DNA of 64,000 nucleotides from Bacteroidales bacterium (GCA_020052415.1 JAGVPB010000042.1:62001-126000); one strand, 5' to 3'. Positions 46,059 through 56,829 are shown, counted from the stretch's first letter. Made by a program: numbers and translations. Notes: generated by a model from the sequence alone, not told the origin.

Positions 46059-46253
46059 GATAATTTTTATCTAATAATGCGCTCAAAACTATTTAGCTAC
46101 AGATTGTATTTATCCAATCATTGCATCAGACTTTTTCCGGTTAAAATTTTACAATTGGTTGTAACATTAGCTTTTTAAACTTGTATAAGACTAAAGTTAA
46201 AGGTGGTGGAACAATATTCCAAGGTATTTTGTAAAACTCGTAGCTATAAAAAA

Positions 46254-47303
46254 ATGAAACGCTTACTCATCCAAATAATTTCGGTTACCCTTCTGGTAAT
46301 TACAACGATCAGCTTTACTTACTCACAGGAACCATACTACAGCCAGTATTATAATATGCCTACCTATTATAATCCTGCCATGACCGGCCTGAATACAGGA
46401 TTATATCTGCGAATGATGTACCGAAACCAATGGCCTCAATATAGTGATGACTTAAAATCCTATGGTTTTTCAGCGGATGTTGCGGAAAGGTTTATGCCCG
46501 GTGCCGGCGGAATCGGTTTGATATTCGACACCAACAAGGAAGGCAAGGGGTTTATAAAGAGGACTATGGTTGGAGTGCAGTCCTCTGTAAGGATCAAAAT
46601 AAGGCGGCATCTTATAAGTCAATTGGGGTTTACCCTTGGTTATGTTCAAAAACAGGTTGATGCCGGTGATTTTATTTGGAGTGATCAATTGGATGATAAA
46701 CACGGGCTTTTATATCCCAATTCGTCCTTTGCCGGATTGACTGAAAAGAAAATTTCATACCCCGACATTGCTCTTGGCCTGGTTCTGAATTATGAAAAGA
46801 AAAATCTGAGATCAAACTACGGATTCGCAGTGCATCATGTAACAAAACCCAACGAGTCGTTCTCCAATCTTGAAATTAAGCTGTCGCGCAAATATATTGT
46901 TCATACCGACTTTGTAATCTCGCAAATCAGTAATCCTAAAAAAGGATTTAAATTTAATCCGGGTGTGTTATATGAATACATGACCGGATTTCATACTTTT
47001 ACTTTAGGAGCTAATGTTTCAAAATCGGTATTATATCTCGGAATCTGGTACAGGAACAAACAGTCCCAGATATACAATTACCAGTCCCTGGTATTATTGA
47101 GCGGTATTAATATTCCAATGGTAAATAAATATTCACGGTTAAAACTGATGTACAGTTACGATATAAGCGTGACTCAAATGGCCGGTAACGGCGGCGCACA
47201 TGAGATTACCCTCCGATTCGAATTTGATGAGATCCATTTGTTCAAAAGCAAGTCCTCCTTTGCCGATGATTATCCTGTGATTTATGATCCATCAATTTTT
47301 TAA
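46254..47303 (+). CDS. PorP/SprF family type IX secretion outer membrane protein
   Basis: This 349-residue protein starts at 46254 with a signal peptide (MKRLLIQIISVTLLVITTIS, then FTYSQ) followed by EPYYSQYYNMPTYYNPAMTGL, the hallmark of PorP/SprF. The rest is a beta-barrel ending in FEFDEIHLF with a short tail. SprF-like proteins help export or attach surface proteins with a type B (gliding-type) C-terminal domain. Such a protein, the 1297-residue PKD protein, lies next door in convergent order. The in-frame GTG at 46203 is rejected because it gives no signal peptide at its start. Confidence 0.9.
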   Translation: MKRLLIQIISVTLLVITTISFTYSQEPYYSQYYNMPTYYNPAMTGLNTGLYLRMMYRNQWPQYSDDLKSYGFSADVAERFMPGAGGIGLIFDTNKEGKGFIKRTMVGVQSSVRIKIRRHLISQLGFTLGYVQKQVDAGDFIWSDQLDDKHGLLYPNSSFAGLTEKKISYPDIALGLVLNYEKKNLRSNYGFAVHHVTKPNESFSNLEIKLSRKYIVHTDFVISQISNPKKGFKFNPGVLYEYMTGFHTFTLGANVSKSVLYLGIWYRNKQSQIYNYQSLVLLSGINIPMVNKYSRLKLMYSYDISVTQMAGNGGAHEITLRFEFDEIHLFKSKSSFADDYPVIYDPSIF

Positions 47304-47949
47304 TGACTCTCGCTTTCATTTTCCATTATTCTAACCTGTATTCCTGATTTTATTTAACCCAAAATCCGCATTAGAAAATACGAATTTTGCCAAAGGGCTG
47401 CTTTCATTTCAGCGGGATTAACCCCAGATGCTAACACACAGGCTTACCCACTAAGCATTAGTGCATTACATTTCTAATACTTAATCGGGGTTTAATGAAA
47501 CTCAGGGTTATAAAATTCAGTAAGTATATTTGACATTCGGAGTAACGCCAAATAAATAGCCTGAATAATCAACAATTAATCAATTCCCTGCTCAGCATAT
47601 TTTTATCGCAGGATAGTCAAAGGGATTGTCTTAAAAGTAAAAAAACTGAAGGCTGCCACCAACCTGCCAGACAAAGTTAAGCCAATGCAAGGCAGACGGG
47701 AATACCAGAGCACTAAAAATCACAATAGAAACCCTGTCTTACACAATAATGTATATTTCATTTGCAAGTGTCAGTGAATATGCAAAATGGCCGATACAAT
47801 AAACTATAAATAAATATGGAATCTATATTTCCCGGGGATTTATCGGGATATCAATAATTGCACAAATTACAAAACTATGCTGGCTGTTTTTATAAAAAGA
47901 GATTGAAGTCCTAAGGATTTTTAAAAGAGTCCATGGCCTGACAAATATG
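47304..47949. other. 645-bp intergenic region
   Basis: Between two convergent genes. It contains an imperfect long hairpin (47417-47499, ATTAACCCC facing GGGGTTTAAT) and a GC-richer patch (47650-47705, with GCCAGACAAAG and AGGCAGACGGG) that looks like a dispersed repeat. No gene was recognised. Confidence 0.5.
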
Positions 47950-50900
47950 TTACCTGATCAGCGTAACAGTTCCGTGTGTTTGAGGAGCGATGCTCTGAAA
48001 TTCCAATCCTGCCCATACAGTCCCATCCCTGAACATACCCTTTGCTTTCCAAACATATACACCTTCGGGCATTAGAATACCATTATAATATCCATCCCAG
48101 CTTTCCACCGGGCTTCCTTCTGTGTCAAGTTCGTCCGATTCCCAAAGCACATTGCCTCTCATATCGAAGATATGAACTTCATAGCTGGAAAGATTTATAC
48201 CTTTTGGCATGAATTTGCTGACCTCCGGGTTTGGATTATTTGGCGAAAATGCTGTCGGGAAATAAAGCCCCCGGAAAAAGACTTCAAGTTCATATCTGCT
48301 GGTATCGGAACATCCGTACTCATTTGTAGATGTTAAGGTGACGAGGTACGTACTGTCTTTCTCATAAACTTCCACAGGATCTTCAACACCGGAAGTGTGC
48401 CCGTTACCAAAATCCCACAAATAATGAGTAGCATAAATAGAATAATTCTCAAATTTTGTTCTTCCCTGTACTCCCTGGTAATCGGAAATATAAGAGAAGT
48501 CGCTGTAAGGTATTGGTTTCACAACAAATGTCTTTGGCAGTGTTTTGGAACAGCCATAAGATGATGCAAACATTGTAACGGTATATTGATCCACACGGGT
48601 GTAAACATGAGTTGGTTCTTCGAGTGTGGAGGTATCGGGTCCCGAACTATATGGGTCATTCAGGTCCCAAAACCATTCAGTAATCTCTATTTCAGAGTCT
48701 GTATGAATAAACACAGCCTCTGAGTTTACGCACGGATTTTTAACTGAAAAGTTTATATCGGGAGCAATAGTGACTTTAGCCCCGACAGTATCTACATCGG
48801 AACATGAATGTAAGGTATTTACGGTAAGCGAAACTAAATAATCCTGAACATTAACATACTGATGACTTGGATTTTTTGATGTACTAAAGCTTCCGTCGCC
48901 GAAATCCCAAAGCCACCCTGTAATTGAATCGCTGTCAATAGTATAGGAAGAATCAACAAAATGGATTTGCTGGCCGAGGCAGGCGATCATATTTACTGAA
49001 TCAATCCTTGCCACCGGCGGGCTGAAAACATAAAGGTCTTTGTTTATCGTATCAAGAGACAATGCCCCGTTTACGTTCCCACTGACGATTAAAGAAACAT
49101 TATAAACACCGGCATAAGGATAAAAGTGTTCGATAATCGGGGCCTGTTCATAATAGGTAGTATCCGTACCATCACCGAAATCCCATGACCAGGAATCGAA
49201 TTCGGCTGTAAGTATGGTATAGGATTGATCAACCAACTCAGAAGTATCTCCCAGGCAAACATCAGAATAGATAAAATCTGCAACAACAGCAGTGCCTACA
49301 TAAATTATTTTTGTAGTATCGTGTATTCCGCTGTGAGAATCAAATATTTTCAAATAAACAGGAAAATAACCTGCATAGGGATAAGTATATGTGGGATTCG
49401 GAATATTTGTAGATGTATCAGTAACTGAAATGGGATCTCCAAAATCCCAATACCAGTCAATTATAGTTGATTCTGTAAATGAGTTATCTAAAAAATTTGT
49501 TACCAGGTTAGTTCCTGTGTTATAAGTAAAGTCTGCATGAGGGGTATCTGTAACCACAATCGTTGAACATGCCGAATCGCTGCAACCTTCGATGTTAGTA
49601 ACGGTCAGACAGATTTCAAATATACCGCCAGAATTATAAGAATGAATAACCGGGTTAGGATCTAAAGCTGTGGTACCATCACCAAAGTCCCAGAATCTTG
49701 ACAATATCGGGATTCCGTGAGAGACAGAGTTATCCGTAATTGTGATTTCCACACCTACAGCTATCGTATCAGGTGCTGTAAAGGCTGCAAAGGGTATTGA
49801 ATCTATGATAATAGTTTTGATAACTGAAGCAGTACAACCGTTAATATTTTCGACAGTTAAATTCACATCGAAAGGGCCCTCAGCAGTAAATATGTGATGA
49901 GGATCGAATAATGCTGACGTATTGTTTCCTCCCGAACCGGGATCGCCAAAATCCCAGAGCCATGATGCTACCGGAATTCCGTTGGTGTCGCTTTGATTAA
50001 TAAAAAATGAAGTGTCATTAAGGCATCCTATTTCCGAAGTAAAATCGGCTACCGGTTCTAAATCGACATTGAGTGTATCCGTATAGGGAGCCGAAACACA
50101 GCCGTCGGAATTCAGAACACTAAGGGTGACTATATACTCTCCGGGTGTTGCATATATATAGCACGGATTTGGCACACCAGACGTAATCCCTGTACCAAAA
50201 TCCCAATACCAGGCTGTTATAGAAGTAGCATTTGGAATTGACTGGTCATAAAAACAGGTCTGATTACCAAAACAAGGCGGATCATGTTCAAACAGAGCAA
50301 CCGGTTCGTAAAAACTTACCAAATGGCTGATACTGCTTTCGCAACCAGACTCGTGGGTGACGATCAATGATACTTCATAATCACCCGGAGCAGAAAAGAG
50401 ATGGTCAGGATTTTCATCAGTTGACGTAAATCCATCATCGAAATCCCATAAATAACTTAATAATCCCGTAACTACAGTTGACTCATTATTAAACTGGAAA
50501 TCGCCGCAAACCTTTGTAAAAGAAAATTCAGCCTGAGGATGATAAAACGAAACGGTATCCGATGTCATATTCCAGCAACCTGATTCATGGAAAACCTTCA
50601 GGAAAACAATATATTCTCCCTCTGTAGTGTAGGAATAAGCAGCATTGAAAGGACTATTAAATAACCGCAGAGTATCTCCTTCTCCAAAAAACCAATGGAC
50701 ACTATCAATTTCACTGACCGGAGTGGAATTATTGATAAAATCAAACGATTCACAATCATTTGTATAAGTAAAATCCGCAATTGGATATTCAAAAGAAACG
50801 GTTTGGGTAATTGAATCAATGCAACCCGATTCATGTGTAACAATAAGCTTTACAGGATAATCACCGGGAGTGGTATAAGTGTAAACAGGATTTTGAAGAG

Positions 50901-51843
50901 TCGAAGCACCGGCACCATCACCAAAATTCCATTGCCAGTCAGTTATCAATCCGGCAGGAGCCGTAGATTGGTCTAAAAATTCAAACAGGCTGCATGAGCT
51001 AATATAGCTGAATTGCGGCTCGGGCTGATAAAAGCTGACATTCTGAATCAACGTATCCTTACAACCTGATTCGTGCAATACGATAAGTGAAACATCATAA
51101 TCACCGGCGCTGCTATAAGTATGTGCCGGATTTTCTTCCGTTGAGGTATTGCTGTCTCCGAAATCCCATTGAAAGGTTAAAATGCCGGTAGTTACCGTTG
51201 ACTGATTTGTAAATTGAAAATCACCGCAGTTATTTGAAAAAATGAAAGCGGCTTGTGGGATATAGAAAGATACTGTATCGGAAATAGTATCAGCGCATCC
51301 CTTAACAAAGACTTTAAGAAAAACTATATGTTCACCTTCAAAAGTATATTGGTAACCAGCATTAAATGGTTGGTTGTAAAGCTTCAGGGTATCTCCTTCA
51401 CCGAAATACCAGAATGCGCTGTCAAGCTCATCGGCAGGTGTAGAAGTGTTTTGAAAATTAAAACTTTCACATATACTGGTAAAAGTAAAACCTGCATCAG
51501 GGTAAAAATATCCTACCATTTCTGAATAGCTGTCAGTAATCGTTGGATCTTCGTGTGTAACTGTAAGTGTAACCAAATAATCGGCCGGGGCTGCATAAAC
51601 ATGGACCGGATCCGTCTGATCGGAAGTAAAGCCGTCGCCGAAATCCCACAAATAGGCCGCTATTCCTCCACCGGTTGATGTGGATTTATCATTAAAATTG
51701 AAAGTCTCACAAATTTGAGTGTAAGAAAAATCGGCTGTGACAGATTGTGCAAAAGTCACAGTACCAGATATTAGCAATGCAAGGATTAAAAAGTAATATT
51801 TAGAAATTCTCCCTGTCTTTATTCGAAGTTCCCTCATTTTCAC
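47950..51843 (-). CDS. Giant PKD-repeat surface protein with type IX secretion domain
   Basis: This 1297-residue protein has a signal peptide (residues 10-33), about thirteen PKD domains (marked by WDFGDG or variants such as WYFGEGDT) and a C-terminal gliding-motility-type domain from about residue 1205 (YFPTAFSPNNPNPEV, SSYEVHIFDMRGNVLWES, WDGYYNGILMPEGVYVWKA). PKD domains form adhesive stalks on the cell surface. Export needs the type IX machinery and probably the nearby PorP/SprF protein. The first part shows an internal duplication with a three-PKD period. Cys pairs recur in nearly every domain, suggesting disulfides. Confidence 0.9.
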   Translation of the reverse strand: MKMRELRIKTGRISKYYFLILALLISGTVTFAQSVTADFSYTQICETFNFNDKSTSTGGGIAAYLWDFGDGFTSDQTDPVHVYAAPADYLVTLTVTHEDPTITDSYSEMVGYFYPDAGFTFTSICESFNFQNTSTPADELDSAFWYFGEGDTLKLYNQPFNAGYQYTFEGEHIVFLKVFVKGCADTISDTVSFYIPQAAFIFSNNCGDFQFTNQSTVTTGILTFQWDFGDSNTSTEENPAHTYSSAGDYDVSLIVLHESGCKDTLIQNVSFYQPEPQFSYISSCSLFEFLDQSTAPAGLITDWQWNFGDGAGASTLQNPVYTYTTPGDYPVKLIVTHESGCIDSITQTVSFEYPIADFTYTNDCESFDFINNSTPVSEIDSVHWFFGEGDTLRLFNSPFNAAYSYTTEGEYIVFLKVFHESGCWNMTSDTVSFYHPQAEFSFTKVCGDFQFNNESTVVTGLLSYLWDFDDGFTSTDENPDHLFSAPGDYEVSLIVTHESGCESSISHLVSFYEPVALFEHDPPCFGNQTCFYDQSIPNATSITAWYWDFGTGITSGVPNPCYIYATPGEYIVTLSVLNSDGCVSAPYTDTLNVDLEPVADFTSEIGCLNDTSFFINQSDTNGIPVASWLWDFGDPGSGGNNTSALFDPHHIFTAEGPFDVNLTVENINGCTASVIKTIIIDSIPFAAFTAPDTIAVGVEITITDNSVSHGIPILSRFWDFGDGTTALDPNPVIHSYNSGGIFEICLTVTNIEGCSDSACSTIVVTDTPHADFTYNTGTNLVTNFLDNSFTESTIIDWYWDFGDPISVTDTSTNIPNPTYTYPYAGYFPVYLKIFDSHSGIHDTTKIIYVGTAVVADFIYSDVCLGDTSELVDQSYTILTAEFDSWSWDFGDGTDTTYYEQAPIIEHFYPYAGVYNVSLIVSGNVNGALSLDTINKDLYVFSPPVARIDSVNMIACLGQQIHFVDSSYTIDSDSITGWLWDFGDGSFSTSKNPSHQYVNVQDYLVSLTVNTLHSCSDVDTVGAKVTIAPDINFSVKNPCVNSEAVFIHTDSEIEITEWFWDLNDPYSSGPDTSTLEEPTHVYTRVDQYTVTMFASSYGCSKTLPKTFVVKPIPYSDFSYISDYQGVQGRTKFENYSIYATHYLWDFGNGHTSGVEDPVEVYEKDSTYLVTLTSTNEYGCSDTSRYELEVFFRGLYFPTAFSPNNPNPEVSKFMPKGINLSSYEVHIFDMRGNVLWESDELDTEGSPVESWDGYYNGILMPEGVYVWKAKGMFRDGTVWAGLEFQSIAPQTHGTVTLIR

Positions 51844-51920
51844 AAATTAAATATCAAATTAACAATTTTTTATCATTGTACGGCTGTATTCCATTAAGGT
51901 TATACCCGATTCTGACAATT

Positions 51921-53384
51921 TTAATATTTAATATGCATCTCAGGATTATTGTTATAGTTCTGAAGGAAAGTTTTAAGTTGTTCAGCTTTGAGCCTTTTTG
52001 CTATGATGTATTTATTTTCGTCAAGTACAAAAAGCGCCGGTGTCATGTTTATATCATACAAATCATGATAATCGCGTGTTATGCTTCTTGTTCCGTTTAC
52101 ATTTACCCAGTTCAGATCAAAATCACGGATAAACTTTTTCCATTTGACCAGCGAGGTATCGGTACAAACCGCGAATACCTCGGCTCCGGTGTCATTGCTT
52201 CCGTACCAATCTTTTAGTTCCTTTATTTCCTTTTTACAATGGCTGCAATCCGATTCATAAAAAAACACAACGGTATAACTTGCCGAAACATGGTAAAGTG
52301 ATTGAAAGGATCCGCTGGTATCGAGTAAAATCAATTCCGGAGCTTGATTCCCGATCAGAATTGGTCGTAAGGCATCCGCATGTTTGACGAGGGCTTTTAA
52401 TGTCGTTGAATCAGTCCAGAATGCTTCACCGGTCGCATAATAAGAATCAATCATGTGGACAAATATTTCATCAAATCCCATAATCTTCGATGTTTCATAT
52501 TTATAGGTCAGATACCAGACAACATATTTGAATACTTCCCTGTTGGCCTTTGTTTTACTGATAAATAAATCTGCTTCCCGGTTTATGGAATCAGGATGCT
52601 GGTAAACCATGTCCCTGAAATATCTTTCCAGGCGTTTGTGAAATATCGGGGTTCGTAACAGGCGATCATCGCTCAGGTTAAAATTATCCCAGTAATGTTC
52701 CTTAAATTGCCTGAAGGCATAGATCGAATCTTCTCTGCCATTCTCAAGTACAGGTATATCTGTGATCTCAGGGTCCATCATAGCCTCAAGTATCACAGCG
52801 ACAAAGCTTTCAGGATGCTGAACCACAATATTTTTCTGATGGATTTCCAGGTCAAGATTAAGTCCTTTGATTTGTTCAGCAATAGCTTTAAGCGAGTCGG
52901 GCAAATCAGCGAACATATCCTCACTTTTTCTGAGCAATTCAATTTCTTTTTTGACTTTCATGTTGTATTCAATAAAACCGAAAAACAAAGTATTATCAGG
53001 AGAATTTTCAAAGTTAATCTTCCCGGAAACATCAGAGATATCCGTTTCGGCTGTAAACTTCTGTTCCCGGTCTATTATCAGTTCGAAGTATTTGTTATTG
53101 CTCTGGCCTGCAACAATATAAATGCCTCCTGGCAAAGCAGTATCTCCCTCGAAAATAAATTTGCCCTTAACATCAACTGTTGCAGTATCGGTAAGATAAG
53201 TTTTATCCCCAAAGTAGTTTGCGAGGTAACAAACGGTATCGGCTATTCCTTTTATTTGGATCCTTATTTTATATCCCCTGTTATTTATGGTGGTTTGGGA
53301 AGTGCAAACACCTGCAAGCAAAACAACACTAACCAATAATAACGCTTTAAAGAAACTAACTGCTTTATTATTTTTATAAGTCAT
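51921..53384 (-). CDS. Periplasmic thioredoxin-fold protein with DUF4369/DUF5106-like region
   Basis: This 487-residue protein has an N-terminal signal or anchor (residues 10-30, LLAGVCTSQ; a weak lipobox), a DUF4369-like beta domain (residues 35-125), a helical middle like DUF5106 (130-340), and a C-terminal thioredoxin fold with the redox motif CSHC in VVFFYESDCSHCKKEIKEL. It should act in the periplasm, reducing disulfides or handling oxidised proteins, as known for Bacteroidota thiol-disulfide proteins of this layout. The CSHC motif differs from the CGPC of thioredoxin. Substrate unknown. Confidence 0.8.
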   Translation of the reverse strand: MTYKNNKAVSFFKALLLVSVVLLAGVCTSQTTINNRGYKIRIQIKGIADTVCYLANYFGDKTYLTDTATVDVKGKFIFEGDTALPGGIYIVAGQSNNKYFELIIDREQKFTAETDISDVSGKINFENSPDNTLFFGFIEYNMKVKKEIELLRKSEDMFADLPDSLKAIAEQIKGLNLDLEIHQKNIVVQHPESFVAVILEAMMDPEITDIPVLENGREDSIYAFRQFKEHYWDNFNLSDDRLLRTPIFHKRLERYFRDMVYQHPDSINREADLFISKTKANREVFKYVVWYLTYKYETSKIMGFDEIFVHMIDSYYATGEAFWTDSTTLKALVKHADALRPILIGNQAPELILLDTSGSFQSLYHVSASYTVVFFYESDCSHCKKEIKELKDWYGSNDTGAEVFAVCTDTSLVKWKKFIRDFDLNWVNVNGTRSITRDYHDLYDINMTPALFVLDENKYIIAKRLKAEQLKTFLQNYNNNPEMHIKY

Positions 53385-53892
53385 TAACAGTTTAATTTTG
53401 GGATAAAAATATATATATTACGGTAATAGAGGATACGCATCTAAACGAAAATGTAAGCTTCAAATTGTTAATAAGTGCTGCCTTATGTCATGATATTTTA
53501 CCTGAAAATTCAATGCCAACCGGAATATTGTGTTTGTTTTTTTTGGAATACAATATTAAAGGACAGGCTCAAAATTATTTCAAATCCTGAATTCACAACG
53601 TTTCTAAAATTAACTCAACTAATAATTATGCACGATCAAAAGTTTTTACGATAGCTTTTTTTTTATCGAATGTACTATTCCTGACCTGAACTTAAAATCA
53701 ATTTGTGATGTTAATTACTCATTAAAATAATTCAGAAGAAGGCTTTTATTTATTGTATTTTTACCTACATTAAGCCTGCATGTGATAGCTATAAATAGTT
53801 GTCATATATTGGATTTTTTGAACAAGTACAAATTCAATAATTAGGAATAATTAATTGTAACTAACCGATTTAATAACTTAAATTTTAAAAAG
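53385..53892. other. 508-bp AT-rich intergenic region
   Basis: Divergent gap between the thioredoxin-fold gene and the barrel gene. No exact promoter match, RNA gene or coding frame was seen; a GTATTTTTAC box occurs near 53755. Confidence 0.5.
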
Positions 53893-54720
53893 ATGAAAAA
53901 AAATTATGTTTTTACATTATTAATTGGGTTTGCTTTTGCACTGATAGCAAACAATGTAACTGCCCAGGGTCCATACGCTTGTTTAAACCTTGGATATGGT
54001 TTAGGAAAGAGCACGATGAATCTGGAGGCCTGGAGTTTTTACAATTCCACAACAACCACAAGCACACAAACAGATGAACAAATTGTTGTATCGCTTGGCA
54101 AGGGATTGAATTTTGGCGGGACAATCGGAAATATGTTCAATGAAAATGTAGGCGCGGAATTAGGTATTAATTATTTATTAGGTGGTAAGGCCAAGGCAAA
54201 AGATGAATATCCGGATGGCACAACAGAATACAAATTTTACGCCCGCATGTTAAGGTTCATTCCTGCTATAGTTATTGCAGCCGGCAGTGACGGAATCAAC
54301 CCTTATGCAAAATTCGGTGTTGTTATTAGCACCGGCTCAGCGAAATATGAATGGGAAGACAATGATAATGGTGATCTGATGATTGCCAAATGGAAGTATA
54401 GTGGTGGTATAGCATTAGGATTTATGGGTGCTGTTGGTGCTTTATACCCGCTCAATGACAACATGAGTCTTTTTGTTGAAATCAACACCATAAACCAATC
54501 GTATGCACCCAAGAAAGGTGAATTAAAAGAAGCTACTGTAAATGGAGTTGACCAATTACCGGATTTAACAACAAGTCAGAAAGAAGTAGAATTTGTTAAA
54601 GAAACTACCTATGATTTTGAAGGAGGCGCTCCACCTTCCTCTGAACCAACCGAACAATTAAAACAAAAATTGCCTCTGGGAAGTGTCGGAATTAATTTTG
54701 GGATCGAATTAAGGTTCTGA
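53893..54720 (+). CDS. Outer membrane beta-barrel protein
   Basis: This 275-residue protein has a signal peptide (MKKNYVFTLLIGFAFALIAN, then NVTAQG) and a small barrel of about eight strands ending in FGIELRF with a C-terminal Phe. It looks like the outer-membrane-protein beta-barrel domain family common in Bacteroidota. Thr-rich (TTTTSTQT) and acidic loops face outwards. Function unknown. A strong terminator follows. Confidence 0.75.
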   Translation: MKKNYVFTLLIGFAFALIANNVTAQGPYACLNLGYGLGKSTMNLEAWSFYNSTTTTSTQTDEQIVVSLGKGLNFGGTIGNMFNENVGAELGINYLLGGKAKAKDEYPDGTTEYKFYARMLRFIPAIVIAAGSDGINPYAKFGVVISTGSAKYEWEDNDNGDLMIAKWKYSGGIALGFMGAVGALYPLNDNMSLFVEINTINQSYAPKKGELKEATVNGVDQLPDLTTSQKEVEFVKETTYDFEGGAPPSSEPTEQLKQKLPLGSVGINFGIELRF

Positions 54721-54759
54721 TTCAGATAGCCAGGTATTGTTTACTTACAATTAACTGTG

Positions 54760-54796
54760 AGCAACTGTTTAAAATTAAAAACAGTTGCTTTTTTTT
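54760..54796 (+). terminator. Rho-independent terminator
   Basis: The stem AGCAACTGTTT / AAACAGTTGCT with an AT loop is followed by eight T, 40 bp after the barrel gene. Confidence 0.9.
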
Positions 54797-54833
54797 ATGA
54801 TTTAATAACTGTTGGAGAAAAATTCACTGTGCT

Positions 54834-56786
54834 TTAATTCAATCTTTTCAGAACAGGTAATTCCTTGGTGTCGAGGATCAGGGGAACTTTTTCCTCTATG
54901 ACACTGCTTGTGTCGAGTCCGTATGCCTTAACTTCACCCACGCCCAGGTATCTTATAAATCTGTAAATATCCATGATAAACTGCCTGAACGGAGTAAAAT
55001 CAAAATCATAGTTCTGAATACGGTCAATGAGAACAAATTTGAAATCACTGGTGATATTATGTTTTCTGAGCGATTTGTAGCGACTTAGTATATCTATTTC
55101 ATTGTTTCGCACCATTTCTTCTATAACCTGCCTGAAATAAAGGTTAATGCGCGGTTGAACTTTAAATCCAAGGTGGAAATTTATTTTAATAAGGGTGTCA
55201 GGAATCAGGGTTTCAACTTTATATTCCATCGTGTTGGGGTCATCCAGAATATCAATATGAAGAAACCAGTAACAATCGGCTCTTTTGGGACTTTTATTAA
55301 TGATCGAATATAGAATTTTCGATTCAATTTCATTCTTATAGTTTGCCCTGGTCAGGTAAACAAGATTGGTTGCAAATTTGGGTATTGTATTATCATTTTT
55401 AAGATCGCTGATGATGGGATAATATTTCTCAAGCCGGACAAACTGGAAAAACTGCTTTTTAATTGTTCTGCCCGAAAACCAAACGTACATGATAATAAAT
55501 ATGATGCCACCAACCAATAATGTAAACCATCCTCCATGAGCAAACTTATAAAGATTAGCTATCAGGAAAGATCCTTCAATTGACAGGTAAATCAGAAGGA
55601 AGATTGCAATATAAATGATTTTAAGCTTGCGATACCGCAGGTAATACACGAGGAGCAATGTAGTCATGAGCATGGTAATGGTAATTGATAAGCCATAAGC
55701 CGCTTCCATATTGGCTGATTTCTGGAAAAAAAGAATAACCAAAACACAGGCGAAATAAAGTGACCAGTTAATGGCTGAAATATACATCTGGCCCTTGATA
55801 TTAGTTGGATGGCTGATCCTCATTTTCGGCCAGAAATTAAGTTGAATAGCCTCACTTATGATCGTATAAGAACCGCTGATCATTGCCTGGCTTGCAATAA
55901 CTGCCGCTGCGGTTGCGATGATAACACCCGGTAATACAAACCAGGCAGGCATCATCCCGTAAAACGGGTTCAATTGCAGTGTCATGATATCCTGATTCGT
56001 CAGTATCCACGCTCCCTGGCCAAGGTAGTTAAGGATAAGTGTGATTTTAACATAAATCCAGGTAATCCTGATGTTTGCAAATCCACAGTGTCCAAGGTCG
56101 GAATATAATGCTTCGGCTCCGGTAGTACATAGAAACACCGCTCCGAGCAGCACAAAACCACCCGGATACTGAGTCAGGAAAAGGTAAGCATAATAGGGAT
56201 TGAAAGCTTTAAATATTTCAGGATACTTCATGATTTGAATGAAGCCCAGAGTTGCCAGCATTAAGAACCAGCAAAACATAGCGGGCCCGAAAAACTTTCC
56301 TATGAAGTTGGTTCCACCCTGTTGAATGACAAACAAAGCAGTGATAATTACCAAAGCTATCGGAACGACGGAAATGCCGGGATAAACTACGTCCAGTCCT
56401 TCAACGGCAGAAACAACGGTAATCGAGGGAGTTATAATTCCATCTGCAAGAAGTGCAGCAGCACCAATAATGGCAGGAATAAAAATCCACCTGCCTCTTT
56501 TCCGGATAATGGCATATAATGAAAAAATTCCACCTTCACCCTTATTGTCAGCCCTCAGAGTAATTAAGACATACTTAATGGTTGTTTGAAGGGTCAGTGT
56601 CCAGATGATACATGACAGAGCACCCAGAATAAATACAGGTGTTATTCCTTCAACTGCTCCAAGTAAGATTGCCCTAATTACATAGAGAGGCGAGGTTCCT
56701 ATGTCTCCGAACACTATTCCCAGCGTAATCAGTGATCCTGCAACAGAAAGTTTACTCGCCTGACTCAAATGATCCGTCTTGCTCAT
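54834..56786 (-). CDS. kup: Low-affinity potassium transporter Kup
   Basis: This 650-residue inner membrane protein imports K+ with H+. It has twelve helices with the family marks LGIVFGDIGTSPLYVIRAIL near residue 25, GEGGIFSLYAIIRKRGRW near 85, GDGI-like ADGIITPSITVVSAVEGL, and a soluble C-terminal tail of about 180 residues. The ATG at 56786 is chosen because the predicted promoter (56801-56829) would lie inside a longer version starting at 56840. It converges with the barrel gene. Confidence 0.94.
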   Translation of the reverse strand: MSKTDHLSQASKLSVAGSLITLGIVFGDIGTSPLYVIRAILLGAVEGITPVFILGALSCIIWTLTLQTTIKYVLITLRADNKGEGGIFSLYAIIRKRGRWIFIPAIIGAAALLADGIITPSITVVSAVEGLDVVYPGISVVPIALVIITALFVIQQGGTNFIGKFFGPAMFCWFLMLATLGFIQIMKYPEIFKAFNPYYAYLFLTQYPGGFVLLGAVFLCTTGAEALYSDLGHCGFANIRITWIYVKITLILNYLGQGAWILTNQDIMTLQLNPFYGMMPAWFVLPGVIIATAAAVIASQAMISGSYTIISEAIQLNFWPKMRISHPTNIKGQMYISAINWSLYFACVLVILFFQKSANMEAAYGLSITITMLMTTLLLVYYLRYRKLKIIYIAIFLLIYLSIEGSFLIANLYKFAHGGWFTLLVGGIIFIIMYVWFSGRTIKKQFFQFVRLEKYYPIISDLKNDNTIPKFATNLVYLTRANYKNEIESKILYSIINKSPKRADCYWFLHIDILDDPNTMEYKVETLIPDTLIKINFHLGFKVQPRINLYFRQVIEEMVRNNEIDILSRYKSLRKHNITSDFKFVLIDRIQNYDFDFTPFRQFIMDIYRFIRYLGVGEVKAYGLDTSSVIEEKVPLILDTKELPVLKRLN

Positions 56787-56800
56787 TTCAAAAAATTGTC

Positions 56801-56829
56801 CAAAAGTATTGAAATTTAATTGACGCCAA
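56801..56829 (-). promoter_or_regulatory. Promoter of kup
   Basis: On the minus strand TTG (56829-56827), an 18-base spacer and TACTTTTG (56808-56801), all matching. The start of transcription would be about 8 bases before the ATG. Confidence 0.65.

Noticed and set aside
47417-47499. Possible structured RNA or terminator between the PorP/SprF and PKD genes
   Set aside because: The pairing is imperfect and lacks a T run on either strand; too weak to call.
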